A stretch of DNA of 64,000 nt from assembly GCA_963402885.1 (NCBI GenBank), contig OY727103.1:17696085-17760084 (forward strand), in the 5' to 3' direction. Both the position numbers and the translations under genes were made by a program. This DNA is from Antedon bifida. Lineage: Eukaryota; Echinodermata; Crinoidea; Comatulida; Antedonidae. The notes under the pieces were generated by a model, which was given only the letters and a program-made list of their open reading frames with translations, was not told where the DNA came from and did no database searches. Below, in pieces: positions 49,811 to 62,883 of the stretch. Numbering within the stretch: position 1 is the stretch's first letter; each line of letters starts with the position of its first letter.

Positions 49811-50595
49811 CTTGGTTCCCACAGAACACTATAGTTGATCAACAATGACAAGTGACCGTTTGAATAATCTATCATTTGTGATTGGTCAAATCGCTTAGGT
49901 TGTACTTGCGTTGCGTCTCTAATGAGACCAAGTATAGGGACATGTCTACTGTAGTTTTATAGTAAAATTGAAGTTCAATATTGTGATGCATTGGTTTGTA
50001 TGTAGAAATGAAATTGTTATCAGCTTCTATCATCAATGCATTTTATATGTATTCATACTTTTATACCTCTACAAAAATGATGTTATGCTTCACTGAAAAA
50101 TTATATTCAGTGAGCGGCATTATCAAAGATGTGAATTGGTGAGCTTACTAACTTACCCACACTTAAATGACACGATATAACAAGTACAAGAGAATTCTTG
50201 TGTTACCCTAAAAGCCCTATTTAGATAACACAAAGAAAAACATTAATTATATGGTTACGAGGGATATGAAAGCAAGCGGGTGTTTTTCAAGAAAGCAGGA
50301 ATACCGCCTGTATTGTGCGTTACCTTTGACGCATACTGTTTTTCTACATGCAAAACATGTACACCTTGTTTGTGTTGCTTTACCGCGATTGTTCCAAAGT
50401 CACAGCTTGGAAAATCAGGCTTACTGTGGCAAAATTGTTTTGTTTGCAATTTAAATGTTTGCTTCTATTCAAAGGCTCTTTTAGGCTTCAAAGGCCGCCT
50501 ATTTGAGGTGGATTTAAGACACTTTAAACAATGAGTGTATATTGTTGACCAACTTTCCATGTTTGATAACCTTTTTGAATTACAGAGTATAAATA

Positions 50596-50728
50596 CAGTT
50601 AAACCCTTCTTTTGGGACACCCTTTTCAGAGGACATTTCTTTCCAGAGCACAATTAACATTACTTTACCATATTAAGGGGACACCTTATAAGGACTCCTA
50701 AAAGTGTCCTTTTACTATTGGGTTCTAA
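50596..50728. mobile_element. Pogo-like MITE
   Basis: TA-CAGTTAAACCCTTCTTTTG at the left and TTTTACTATTGGGTTCTA at the right, with GGGGACACC and AAGTGTCC inside. Confidence 0.5.
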
Positions 50729-52404
50729 TTTATAATCTTTACTTGTACAGTAATGCGAATGGCCGCTAACCATTACAGTTGTCAAATTTAGCTGTCTGTT
50801 CACACACGCATTCACTATATAACCAACATTTATACTGATGTTATAGTATGGTAGGAAAGTATGTTACCTTGCACTACCATGATTTATTATTTTTTAACAT
50901 GGATTTTTGTAATCCTGAATATCAATTTTGATGTTCTCAAGATGAAATATTGTCCTATGGGGTCTTTTTGGGGCCATTTTGGTGGCAATCTTGAATGTAG
51001 AAGGAATACAAAGAGTGTATTGAATGTGTTTCGAACCAGGGTTTTAATTCATGGAAAGCAGACATTATCTGAGTGGTTACCTCAGTCATTTACAATCTAT
51101 ACATCGTGCATTAGATGGCATTATGTCTTTTTTCCTAATAAATAAATCAACAACTTCTATCCGCCTAATAAAGGAATGTAGCATAATTAATTTAGTTTGC
51201 CTTTTGTGCGTAGAAATGTCAGTAGATTAATTTATAAAAAAGGTTTGACATTCATTTTCAGATTTTCTTTTATTTTATCATCTCTTCCATCATACAGTAC
51301 TTGCAAGTCAAATAATTGTATTTAACGGCGATCAAAAGCTTCATATGATTAATTACTACAGTACTAATGATTGAAACGATGCATCATTAGCTGTTGTTAC
51401 GGCCCATCACGTCTCTGTCTTACCCCCAGGCTATATCTAATTGAGTGAATGGGTGTGGGTTGTAACATTAGCTTTGTTATAGATATTACAGTGTTGCTTT
51501 GATTGCCATTCTGGCAGATCTACAATAACCTCATTGTCATTTTGATAAGATTTATCTATTTTTATTTCAGTTAAAATAAACAAAATATGGTTTTTTTGAT
51601 TAATATAACACCTGATTGTTTAAATATAAATGTTTATATAAAAGATGAAGAATATCTTTATATACAAAATACAGGCCATGACCAGGACAAAGAGAATTCA
51701 TTAGCTCTTGGCTTTCACTGTCTTGTTTACATTAATAGCAAATTCTTAATTCACCTATGGAATAGATGGTAATTATTCTTGCTTATCTTAACCGAATTTT
51801 GCAATTCTGTGTCGATCGACGTAGTAATTAGCTCACAATTTTTGTGTGTACTACATCTCCAAGTTGATAGCCATGCTCATCTCCGTTTATGAATGGCCTA
51901 GAAATGTTTCAATCAGCCGCGTTGCAAATCATTCCGATACTCATTCAGCAAACAGATGTCGCGTAATTTCATTCTATGAATCATCGTCGTAAAAACGATC
52001 GCAGGATCATTCGGATTGAGGGCATGAATCAATGTAGTGAACTAAACGTTTACGGATAATAACCAATAATTTGACTCGTCCGTTGGCGGAACAATTAAAT
52101 TTGAGAATATGGATCTTAATTGGTATATCCCAGAGGCACGATGCACAGCTATAATTTATTAGTAGTGATAAACTTAACATTCGCAGCTAATTATTAATGC
52201 CGTAAGCTGTCTGTTAATTTCCCTTTCACTTTCATGTTAAGAAACATAAAGGTTTATTGGTTAACATAGGCCACCTCCCAGAAGATTGTAAATGTCACAA
52301 AGAAAAAAAAAATTCTAAAGACTGCTATTACTGCAAGATTTATTAACAAAATGTTACTTTGAAATTACTTCAGAGTGAAAGGTACACAAAAGCATCCTTT
52401 GTTT

Positions 52405-52985
52405 GCACACACCCTTTGGTTGGAGAGACACGCGCTTTGGTTAGAGAGACACGCCCTTTGGTTAGAGAGAAACGCCCTTTGGTTGAAGAGACACGCCCTT
52501 TGGTTGAAGAGACACGCCCTTTAAGTTGGAGGTATACTGTACGTCCTTTGGTTGGAGAGATACTGTACGTCCTTTGGTTGGAAAGATACTGTACGTCCTT
52601 TGGTTGGAGAGAAACGCCCTTTGGTTGGAGAGACACGCCCTAAGAGACACACCCTTTGGTTTGAGAGACACGCCCTAAGAGACACACCCTTTGGTTGGAG
52701 AGACAAGCCCTTTGATTGATGAGATACGCCCTTTGGTTAAAGAGATACGCCCTTTGGTTGGAGAAACAACCTTTTGGTTGGAGAGATACACCCTTTGGTT
52801 GGAGAGACACACCCTTTGGTGGGAGAGACACACCCTTTGGTTGGAGAGACATGCCCTTTGATTGGAGAGATACGCCCTTTGGTTGGAGAGACACACCTTT
52901 TGGTTGGAAAGACACACCCTTTGGTTGGAGAGACACACCCTTTGGTTGGAGAGACACATCCTTTGGTTGGAGAGACACACCCTTT
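52405..52985. repeat. 21-bp minisatellite, roughly 27 units
   Basis: The unit contains CCCTTTGGTTGGAGAG followed by ACACA or ACACG. Three units are extended to 26 bp with TACTGTACGT, and a few are truncated (CCCTAAGAGACACA). As 21 is a multiple of three, most frames on both strands stay open. The resulting ORFs of up to 112 codons are artefacts of the repeat. Confidence 0.9.
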
Positions 52986-53873
52986 GGGGTTAGTAATATA
53001 TGACAACTTTTTTTGGTTTGATTTAATTATTATTATTTTAAAAACTACAAGAATTTATTATATTTCTACTTTCCTGTTTCGTGTTATTACCCATTAATCA
53101 ATTAAGATAATATCTTTTTAAAAATTATCAAAATAATCTGAGATCACTTATCTTTGTTTGGTGCTTTTAAAATATCAGAAAAAAGCAATAAATGAATTTA
53201 AATATTGTTTGACTCATCTTCAATGAATTTTAAATTGACTGAATCACGCACAAAAATATAACCAGATTCACGTCAAGTGTGAGACCAGACACTTTGCGAT
53301 GTGACTTTGAACGCAAATGTCGCGCTCCAGTGAATCGTCTCAAACCAAGCAATACAATGTTATTCTTTACTGACCTTGAGAGATGCCGGTGATCCGTTCC
53401 CTTATCGTGATGATAAATCTTATTGTTTCGTAAAAAGGTGATTGTAGTCAACGAGGCGTTTAATGAAAAACTATTTATGTAATATATAGTAAATCACATG
53501 ATTAGTCACCTGATTAGACGTAATATGCAAGATTAGAATCATTTTAGAACAACAAAGCTTGTCACATTTTGTTGCAGGCATTATGAAATTTGATACCCGT
53601 TTAACTACAGTACTTGCACTACAGTAGCGTCTACTGCTGTGAGATTTTAACACTTTGTGTAAAGGCATTTAAAATCCAATTTCCCTACTAGTAATACTAC
53701 TTAAAGTATTATCTATAAATCCGGAATAATTTTTTAATTTATTGTAATCAACTTGAGACTAAGAGAGGATTTAAAAACAATTAATATAAATCCTACTTTT
53801 AAGCATCTAATATAAAAATATTGATTGAAAAAATCTTATGTGTGAATTATAGATAGTAGCACCTTCGTTAAAA

Positions 53874-54150
53874 TGGAGCTGTGGCTTGGTGGTTAACATG
53901 ATTGCCTTCCAACCCCAAAGTCCAGGATTCAATCCCCTATACTCTGGCACGCTCTAAGCCTCAAATAAGACCTACTGCAGCACCTACAGATCACGCAATC
54001 TGCACACCGGGGATATCCTATTCTTTTTCGATTAGTGTACCATGTTCTTTATCGTGCAATGTATGTATACAGGACCAACAGCTTTATGTCCCATTTGAAG
54101 GACAAGGTTATCTTGCCCAAAGATAGCACAGAGAGGTCTCGAACCCATGC
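53874..54150 (+). mobile_element. tRNA-derived SINE, copy 2 (longer)
   Basis: A-box-like TGGCTTGGTGG at 53,882-53,892 and B-box-like GGATTCAATCC at 53,925-53,935. The body includes AGGACCAACAGCTTTATGTC and CCATTTGAAGGACAAGG, which links the SINE body fragments elsewhere in the window to this tRNA-derived head. Confidence 0.7.
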
Positions 54151-54357
54151 CTCTCATATACAACCTGATATCCCTTTCTATATAGTTATTATGTCATAAT
54201 GTACGGTTGTGCTATGTGGTTTGTTTATTGACCAAATGATTGTGACTTTGGAGTATAATATTGAGACCAGCAGGTTACAGTTTTCCAAGTTAGATAAAAG
54301 TTGATTGATCCACTCAAGGACATTCTACTGTACTTTCAAATTTCTTCACTTCTGTTT

Positions 54358-54530
54358 TATTTGAAGAAGTTAATTGTTGTACATCAAGGCCATTTCATTG
54401 TTTTTGCAAAATATTTTTCTTAGTATTTTTATCTCAGTTTCATCAGTTATATTTTATTTGAACAAGTTCATTGTTATACATCAAGGTCATTCCATTGTTT
54501 TTGCAACAGATTTTTGTCAATTTCTCAGTA
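54358..54530 (+). repeat. Direct duplication of about 90 bp
   Basis: Two copies share TTTATTTGAA.AAGTT, TACATCAAGG.CATT and CATTGTTTTTGCAA in order. The 125-codon open frame over it is not supported as a gene. Confidence 0.65.
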
Positions 54531-54815
54531 TTTTCACAATTTTCACATCTCATGTGTATTGCTACCTATGGGGTCGTAGATTTGTCAGTATGTTTCTGAC
54601 ATATGATCTGTTGAGAGTACACAGTTGTTTCTCAGCAGGTTCTTTTCTTTTGAAGTTAAAAAATGATCTTCATTGTTCTTTGGTTCAACGCCAAACAGGA
54701 TATTTCTCGAAAAATTTCTTAACAAAGTATTTTCAACTTCTTAACGTTTAAATAAATAACTGAAAAGGAGATGTGGTCATTATATAATGTAGAAAATGAT
54801 GCTTTGGTCTAATTA

Positions 54816-55016
54816 CAGTAGAACCCTATCAAGGCAACATCCTATCAAGGGGACACCCTTGAGACCTCACGGCAGCAAAGTGTTCACTTAATTTTAGGGA
54901 GTCACATACAGTAATAGAGATTTCCCATGGATAAAGATTGGCTGTAAAAGTAAAAACTTATATTTTTCCTTATTTTTCCTGTTTCACAGAAAAGTGTCTT
55001 TGAATAAGTTTTACTG
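54816..55016. mobile_element. Pogo-like MITE
   Basis: TA-CAGTAGAACCCTATCAAGG at the left and AAGTTTTACTG at the right, with GGGGACACCC and AAAGTGTC inside. Confidence 0.6.
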
Positions 55017-58000
55017 TGAAGTCTACCTTCCTAATATGCTAATAATAATTCAACACCATTTCCTATTTTGGTATTTCATAAGTTTACCTGGCTATGAAAT
55101 TCTAGTTTAGGTTGGCAAAATTTAGGCTTCAGTAGTTAAATCTATAGATAGCTAGCCCTTTTGGCCTTATTGATTGATAGTGCTACCCATAGGCAAAACT
55201 ATTCTGGCTGAGTGTTATTCATTCATTTACTCTGATATGTTATAAATACCAAAATTCTATGATATCAATCTATGAATTAAAAGTCAACAGCCTAGACTGC
55301 TTTATCCTCTTACCGTTTAATAGACTTTAGGGTGAACATTGCTTATTTTATCTAGGTAATTCTACACGCAAGCCATCAAACCATCTTGAGCAGGCCTAGA
55401 ACTTTAATAGCTCTTTGCTAAACACTTAATACCATGTTTGGTCTGGTTTTCTAGCACTAGCGCAACAATGCTAAATAAAAATGTCATTAGGATTAAATAT
55501 TTTAAAAAGTTTCCAGTCATTAGTATTAAATTCTGCTATGTCTAAACCTACAAATAAAAAACTTTGTGGTTTCATATTCTAGCCCGAAATTCCTATAATT
55601 ATAGAAAAAAATTCCACTTTCATGAAGATCTCCAAACTTATTGTGATACTTTATTATTTCTAGCTTTAATTTATTATTACTTACCTTTTACTTTTTTACA
55701 ATCTTTGAAATTACATATATAAAGTGTACAATCTTGTAGGTATTCAGTGATTAGGTATTAAATGGATTTGTCACTGGCGTCCATTAAATAAGAATGCTGG
55801 CTAATTGCTTTCCATAGCTGATAATTGTTGGAACACCTGATGTGATAGGCCTTTGTTAATGATAAGTTTAAATTGGCCATCCTCTGTAGATTATGAAAAT
55901 TGTAGAATGTTTCTCTACTAACAAATAAAGAAAAAGGCTCCTATTCTTAAAGTAGAAATAAAAAACGTAATAAGGAACATAAAGTTGAATGTTGGCATGA
56001 TCTTTGTCTTATAGTTGCCATACCTTCTTTAATTCGAGTATGGATGATGCACTGGAAATGTTTGGTCAAACCTAAGTACCATTTGATATTCATGATTAAA
56101 AGTAACAAAGAATACAAATCAAGACATAACAACTGTAATTAGAAATATATTCTTATTTTGATTTAATTGCTGGATAACCTTGATTTCTCTTTGTACTTGG
56201 AGAGGTGAACTAGTTTACCTAAACGTAAATAGTAATAAACGTAAATGATGATAATAATTAGACACAATTATTGACAAAGACAATATTCAATTGATTGAAT
56301 AGTTTAGCGTAGATTAACAAAGAACAATCAAAAGCAATTATCGCTAATAGAAGATAATAGTTTCCAATGCAGATTTGAAATTTGTGAATAAATGCCTCAC
56401 TTAACCTTCATTACTAAACTGAAATACTTGCACTTACATAGTTCTGTTTAAGTCGTGCCGTTTAAGTCGTGCCAAATAGACTGACATTGTGCACTTGGTG
56501 GATGCCAATAACAATACAGCTCGCCTGTCAATACTTATAGAACTGGGTAAGAGGAGCGCTTTCCCCGGCAGCCCTTTGGTGGACCCATGGATTCAGGGCA
56601 AAAAATATACTATTTAATTTTACCAGATTAAAATCACTTTACAGTATATTCTCAAAGCTAATCTCAGATTCAGTGAAGCTTTGACTGGCAGCTTTGCCTT
56701 TTGTCCAACGATGGTCGCCGCTCCTCCAAAAATACCTGCCCCTGAGAATTCTGGGAAGAAATCTCTTTCTTATCCCAAAATAGCTCACTCTTATAAAGAA
56801 ATGTCTAGCCTGTTTCTGTTGTATTACAGAGGTCTACATCTAGTTTTGTCCTTGGTTAAGGTGGAGGGGGGGGGGGGGGGAGGGGTGGGAGGAAGGGATG
56901 GGGAAAAAAAGCATCTTTCATAATAAACTATAGTTTGACATTGTATGTAGAATGTAAGCATGTGTACCGAATTAATCCCTAAAGGATAAACAAATTTAGA
57001 TGTTATTTTACAAGATATGAACTCTAAGCCTGAGGAGATATCAGTAGCTTTGACAGTTTTTCGGTCACTTTCCCGACACGTTTGTTTCACTCTTGAGGAT
57101 GCTAGCTGGAGGGGATAAGCCCTTATCTATTAAAACAGCTTGGTTTGTTCCTAAATATTCACTAATTTCTGTAGCAATTAGTTTAATCACTTGGAAACAT
57201 TTGGAATGTTTGTATCCATGAGAATAACATGACCTCTGTGATTGTATACAATGGTTGTATATAAACATACTACAAAGTAATATCTACATGGGCACAGTTT
57301 TAATTTAAGCAATTAATGCAAACAGGTTGCCAAGTAGTTACAGGTGTATGAATATTAATATTACCTGATTACTTCCCTCTAAAATTAATACATGTTCAGT
57401 ATTTGAATTGAATAGGGAATCTGAATTGAATCTGACTAATTAGTAGGACAGACTGTGTTTGGAACTTGTGAACTTAAAGCTAACTACGACTAACTACTGA
57501 TTAGACTATTAAAACATTTACTAAACCGAGTTAACTTAACTAAGTAAACTACTTAGTAATAACTACTGTAAACTTGATGATTTCTCAATACAGAAAACAT
57601 ACTGTAGGTTTGATGAGGGGATGGTGCTATCTAACGTGAACATACCATGATATACCCAGTGGCATATTGGTTTGTCTCCATATATGCATCAGGAATATCA
57701 TGAGTTCGAGTCATTACATTGCTGACTGGTTTAGAGTCTTCGTTTTTATTTATATCAATACTTTCGTTACTGTGGTAGGTTAAAATAAAAAAGTTATAAT
57801 TAAGTATAGCTGTATATTATGGCAATTTTTTCTCATGATCTATCAAGTGTTTATTAAGATGAGTAAGTTACTAGATGCATGGTGGGCCTGTCTGTTTCTT
57901 TTTGTATTTTTAGAAGCGAAAACCGAACATTATCTTTTTGAACAGTTGGTGGTTTTGAATTTGCTTCACTGGTGTTTTTGATGTTGATTGAACTATACAA

Positions 58001-59756
58001 GTGCAATTTGACAGGCCCACATGAAAGCTATTTACCTGTGCAAGCCACATAGCTTACAAAAGTCTCTTTCCTTTTTTGTGATGTCAAAACTACTTTGCCA
58101 TCAAAACGTGACAAGCATCAGTAACCTGTCCAGTGTATGATGTCAAGTGAAAGGTAATGCCCAGGTTTTTAGGTGTTCCTAACCCAGAGGGGTTAAATGA
58201 CACCGCATGCCTTGTTTCTCTTACCTCTCTTGTCGAACAAGTTGTTCCTCGTCATAGATTTCTCAGACTGAGATCTCCTACTGTTTTCACACCGGTATTG
58301 TATGTTTAATAAATCGACAGATCGATTAGAACTGCAAACATGCGTATAAACTTGAATAGATTCAACACACAGGTGAACGTGTTGTATTTTAATGTTTACA
58401 TGCCAAACATACGTGTGTACAAAGCGGTGCTCTGAAAGGATTAGGTCTTTGACTTCACTTATACCACCCCTGGTGGACGAGGAGGGGTTGGTGTGTGTGT
58501 AAACACTGTATGTATTCTCACAGTGGAGGAATGCTATCCCAAGCTAGCACAGTTTCCAATCCAAGGAGAATGAAACCAAAAGAGAAAGTTGAAGTATATC
58601 AATTTTAAATTTTTAGTTTACCACAAAAATGTTTAAATTATGATATAAAAACATTACTTTTTAGAGAAAAACATGGCACTATCAGTATCAAATTTGGAAA
58701 AAAAATCCATACATGTCAATCTTGAATCTTGACAACATGCTGACTCGTAAACTTGAAAAGTTTACCCATGGAGATTTGTTTACATTTTTGTTTTTAGATT
58801 TAAAAAAAAAGATATGAATTATTTCCCTCCAATGATCTGAACTATATCTTATTCCTTGCCAAGTTTTCAAGTCAGGTTTATTCAACCCTTTTCTACCATT
58901 TAAAATTGATATGCCCATCAATGACAGCCACAGATCATCATAGAATAATAGATAGAATATTATGCCAATAGCTAAGATTGATCATACAATATTTACACAT
59001 AGTGGTCATTGCCCTAAGCTGGTTAATCCCCTTATGATCACTTACAATAATTTTCAGGGTCACTGTAAAGTTGTGGTGATTTATCATATCAGAAATTATT
59101 TTAGATAACCAAGTTTTTTTTCAACCCACAGTATTTCTAGGTATTGGCATAGATAGTAACTTGAAAGGTAAAAGAACTCTTGCTACTCTATAGTATAGTT
59201 CTTCAACATTTTGACTCAAAATGTTGGAGCAATGGTCAATATTAATTGAGTTTAAAGTCTCGCTGTCAATGTTTGTCGAGGATTAAAATATGATATTTAA
59301 GCTGATCAAATTAGTTGCATCAGGTGCTCTGTTGAACTTCCAATATTCTTAATAGGTTTCAGATATATATCCGACGTAACGTATACAACCAAGCCTTTCC
59401 TGAAGTGCCCTTTTCAAACTAGAGATCAGCAGTGAAACTAGCATGCTCATGACATTGTTTGTCTCTTTTGTGAAAAAGGACAAAACATTGACAACAATAT
59501 TGAATCAAACATTATTTACATTTTTGGCAATGTCTAGTTTTGTTTCATTTTTCATTAGTGGATTAGACCAACTGGTCCCATCTATCATAAATCTCTTACT
59601 TGACTTCAGCCTAACTATGCAAAATACCTCCACTCAAGTCTCAAGAGAGACTTTATAAGGCCTACAATAACAGGTTTAATGTTAACCTTTGTCCAGAAAT
59701 AATGGTTTTATATCTGAAAAAAGTGCAGTGACATGGTGAATGATAGAATACAAATC

Positions 59757-60235
59757 AAGAAGATATAGATGAGGAAAAAGAGGAAAGTAAAAGACAAAGA
59801 AGGAACGAAAGCAGAAAGAAAATAGAAAGGATCGGTGGAACAAAACAAGTTCAAAAGCAAAAGAGAAAACACAGGACAAAAACAGAAATGTATAAAGAAA
59901 AAGGACAGAGAAGAAAAACAGAAAGGTCAGAGGTGAAAGAGAAAGAACAGAAGGCAAAAACAGAAAGGACAGAGAAGAAAAACAGAAAGTTCAAAGGAAA
60001 AAGAAATGACAGAAAACAAAAACAGAAAGGTCAGAGATGAAAGAGAAAGGACAGAGAAGAAAAACAGAGAAAGGTCAGAAGAGAAGAGAAAGAGAAAGGA
60101 CACAGAACAAAAATAGAGAAAGGTCAGAAGAGAAGAGAACGAGAAAGGACAGAGAAGAAAAACAGAAGGTCAGAGGTAAAAAAGAAAGGTCAGAGGAGAA
60201 ATAGAAAAGGCAGGGAGAATTAATCGGAACATTCT
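59757..60235. repeat. Purine-rich (A/G) block with imperfect tandem units
   Basis: Nearly all A and G on the plus strand, with repeated words GAAAGGACAGAGAAGAAAA and CAGAAAGGTCAGAGG at roughly 40-60 bp spacing. Confidence 0.75.
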
Positions 60236-60880
60236 GTAAAATAAAGATAAACGGTAGTAGATAAGGTACAGAAAGTAGAAGTAAGAAAAGGAAAGAAGGA
60301 GCATTAAAACTATAGGATTTTCAAAATAAATAGCATAGAAATGTTTTCATTTCTTTTAAACAAATCTCAACATAAATTGCCAATTTATCCTAATTGCCAA
60401 AAACAAGCTGGGAGTCAAATATAGAAAATTGCCAGGAAATCCCTGCTATTTGATTTAATTTGAATAAATGTATTCTTAATCTTTTGCCAGTCTCTGGAGA
60501 AGGTTCTCTCATTATATGTAATTGGACAGAGAATGATTAATGTAAAGTTTGGGTATGTCTGAAATATTACTTGATTGAACTTTTATGTTGGTGTTTGTAA
60601 AAATGTATGTTTTGTAAAGAAACAACAAGTTTGTAAGTTGGTGCATTAAAGTTACAATCATGTTAGGCTACAATACTTGAAATATGAATAAAAAGATATT
60701 ACTTGAACTAGGAAATAAATTAAACGTTAAAGAAGGTTACTTGGCAGATTTATTTCGATGTTCCAGAAGTCATCCATATCAGGCAAAGAAAAAAAAAGTG
60801 AGTGGTTTTTCCGAGAATATTGAGTTGTTTACACCTAAAGTAGAACTTGGGCCAGCACCAAATCATCAGTCATGACTAGA

Positions 60881-61013
60881 AATGGGATTTTAGCAGGAGT
60901 ATAAATAGGATTTTATCAGGAGTATAAATGGGATTTTAGCAGGAGTATAAATGGGATTTTAGCAGGAGTATAAATGGGATTTTAGCAGGAGTATAATGAG
61001 ATTTTAGCAGAAG
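60881..61013 (+). repeat. Tandem repeat, six 23-bp units
   Basis: The unit contains GGATTTTAGCAGGAGTATAA. Copies are near identical except for the edge units. Confidence 0.85.
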
Positions 61014-61391
61014 CCCATGTGCCATTTTATGTTTATGTTCAGTAGTGCAATAGGAAGATAACTTGTGATTTTTACACAATGTTATCGTAAGTCTTTTTCA
61101 TCAAGAACAATTAATCTTCAGTACTGGTAGCTATGCTTAAAACATATGGTAGCACATTTAATGTTGTGTCATTGACTTTGTGTTATTTGCAGAACGATGT
61201 CAAGAAATACCAACTGCTAGTAATCTTGCCATATGAAAATAGACAATCTCATTAGTATGTCATATTAAGGCTTACTTTTATGGGTACATTTTTATGCTGT
61301 TGACATTTGTAAAATCATGTCACAGAATTAATGTATATAAATCTTCACATTTTCTTGATACATGATTTCATCTCAACATTGGCACGTTCCA

Positions 61392-61484
61392 GCTTAGTTT
61401 ACCCGGGTAAGTTGGTGATTTTCTTGGACCAAAGTTAGCAATAATTTGTTTATGAAGCCAACTTACCTGGGTAAGGTAGCTTTC
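61392..61484. mobile_element. Short inverted-repeat element
   Basis: TTACCCGGGTAAGTTGG near 61,400 is inverted as CCAACTTACCTGGGTAA near 61,460 around about 45 bp. Each arm is itself partly palindromic (TTACCCGGGTAA). Confidence 0.55.
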
Positions 61485-61504
61485 GATGTAGCAGGACCGA
61501 GGAC

Positions 61505-61640
61505 CAACCTAGTTTATGTCAAACGACGTGTCCTTGGTCATTTTCAACCTAGAAACCATCAAACCTGTGTCGAGGTGAGGAGCGAGTGCATGTGCAATGA
61601 ACTAATATGATCGTCGGTCGTCGCAAATCGAAAACACCCT
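61505..61640 (+). repeat. Dispersed repeat, pair member at 34,190-34,335
   Basis: It shares ACCTAGAAACC and GTCGAGGTGAGGAGCGAG with the other copy, in the same order and orientation. Confidence 0.6.
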
Positions 61641-62149
61641 AATAACAAAGCATGAAGGCCCTGAAATCATCCCACACTACGAGACCTTGATAGAGTGCCC
61701 TACTTTTTGATACCTTTTAATTGTTTTCAACATAGTATGAATTTATTGGCCATATTAAGTACTAGGCTATCTGTTTATAATGCTTTCTCGTTAAGATTTT
61801 TACTGGTTTACTTTAGCTATTGTTGGTTTGGTCAGTTTGTTAAAGTGTGGCAAACTGCTGGTTGTTTGCCAAACCCATTACCGCACATGTCACTACACTT
61901 TATAGAGCTTTTCAAGAATATTTTAATGTTAAAGTATTTTATTAGATTGTGGGTGTTTGAATAGAAAGAATATATGTTTCTTAGATAGTTATGTAAATAT
62001 GACAACATTTTTTATGTTTAAATAAATAAATAAGAACATTTTAAAGCTGATGTTGATGAAAAAAATGTTGAAAAAAAAGTATATTTAAATTGAATTTCAA
62101 ACGTTGTTTATCCTTCTTTGCTCACACTGTACATACGAAAGAAGTAACT

Positions 62150-62285
62150 TTAAGGGGCACCTTTGGGAACCAATAATGTGTTCCTTAATAAATGTGTCCC
62201 CTGAATAGAGGTTGGCCATAGTGTTAAAACATGTATTTCACACAGGAAAGTGTCACCTTAATAGTTATATAAGAGATTCTACTGT
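62150..62285. mobile_element. Pogo-like MITE with right terminus
   Basis: It ends AGAGATTCTACTG-TA. Inside are TTAAGGGGCACC, AATGTGTTCCTTAATAAATG and AGTGTCACCTTAATAG. The left tip is missing. Confidence 0.5.
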
Positions 62286-62720
62286 AGCTTAAAATGTTAA
62301 CAAAAAAGGGGCAAAACAGACACAAACATCAAAAGGAAATTTAATTTCTTTTCATTTAACATTTAAAAACATTGTTTGATAATAGGTTGTCTATTATTTC
62401 ACTTTGGATATAAAGCACAAAGTTATACATCCAAAGTAATTTCAAATCCAAGATAATTTTGGTGAAGTATGATGTATGGTGATTTTGACAATGGTTGATC
62501 AGGTGACCTAACCTTCACTCATCATCACTTTAGTTCTTATAATATGGAAAGGTCAATTTGTTCAGTGAGATACTGACCATAGAACTCTTTCATGTTGCCG
62601 GTGTGCATACAATGGGTCATGATTAGGTACACAAACACCAGTGAGTGCTTTGACTTGCGGTTATAAACATCATTACTTTGATCTTTTTGTCTTTGTCCTC
62701 AGAAAATAACACCTTTAATT

Positions 62721-62883
62721 TAAAGCTCTTTCCACAAGCTTCTTCTACACATCAAACTACTAAAAGTGTGATGTGCCCAAATAGGATAGTGATATGCTTA
62801 AATATGGTGGTTATATGACATCATCATATCCATATATGGGCACATCACATTTTTTTGTCATTGATAGTGTGGACAGAGCTTTA
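62721..62883. mobile_element. MITE with AAGCTCTGTCTACA-type termini, copy 3
   Basis: Left TAAAGCTCTTTCCACA (altered) and right GTGTGGACAGAGCTTTA. The interior has GTGTGATGTGCCCA and GGGCACATCACA in inverted order, as in the copy at 17,767. Confidence 0.65.

Noticed and set aside
52359..53097. Overlapping ORFs of 60-112 codons on both strands
   Set aside because: All are produced by the 21-bp minisatellite, whose period keeps the frames open.
59682..59957. Minus-strand 91-codon phenylalanine/leucine-rich ORF
   Set aside because: It is the complement of the purine-rich block, so its composition follows from the repeat.
60881..61013. CRISPR-like array
   Set aside because: The units are contiguous with no unique spacers, and the DNA is animal intron sequence. 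The same holds for 25,617-25,775.
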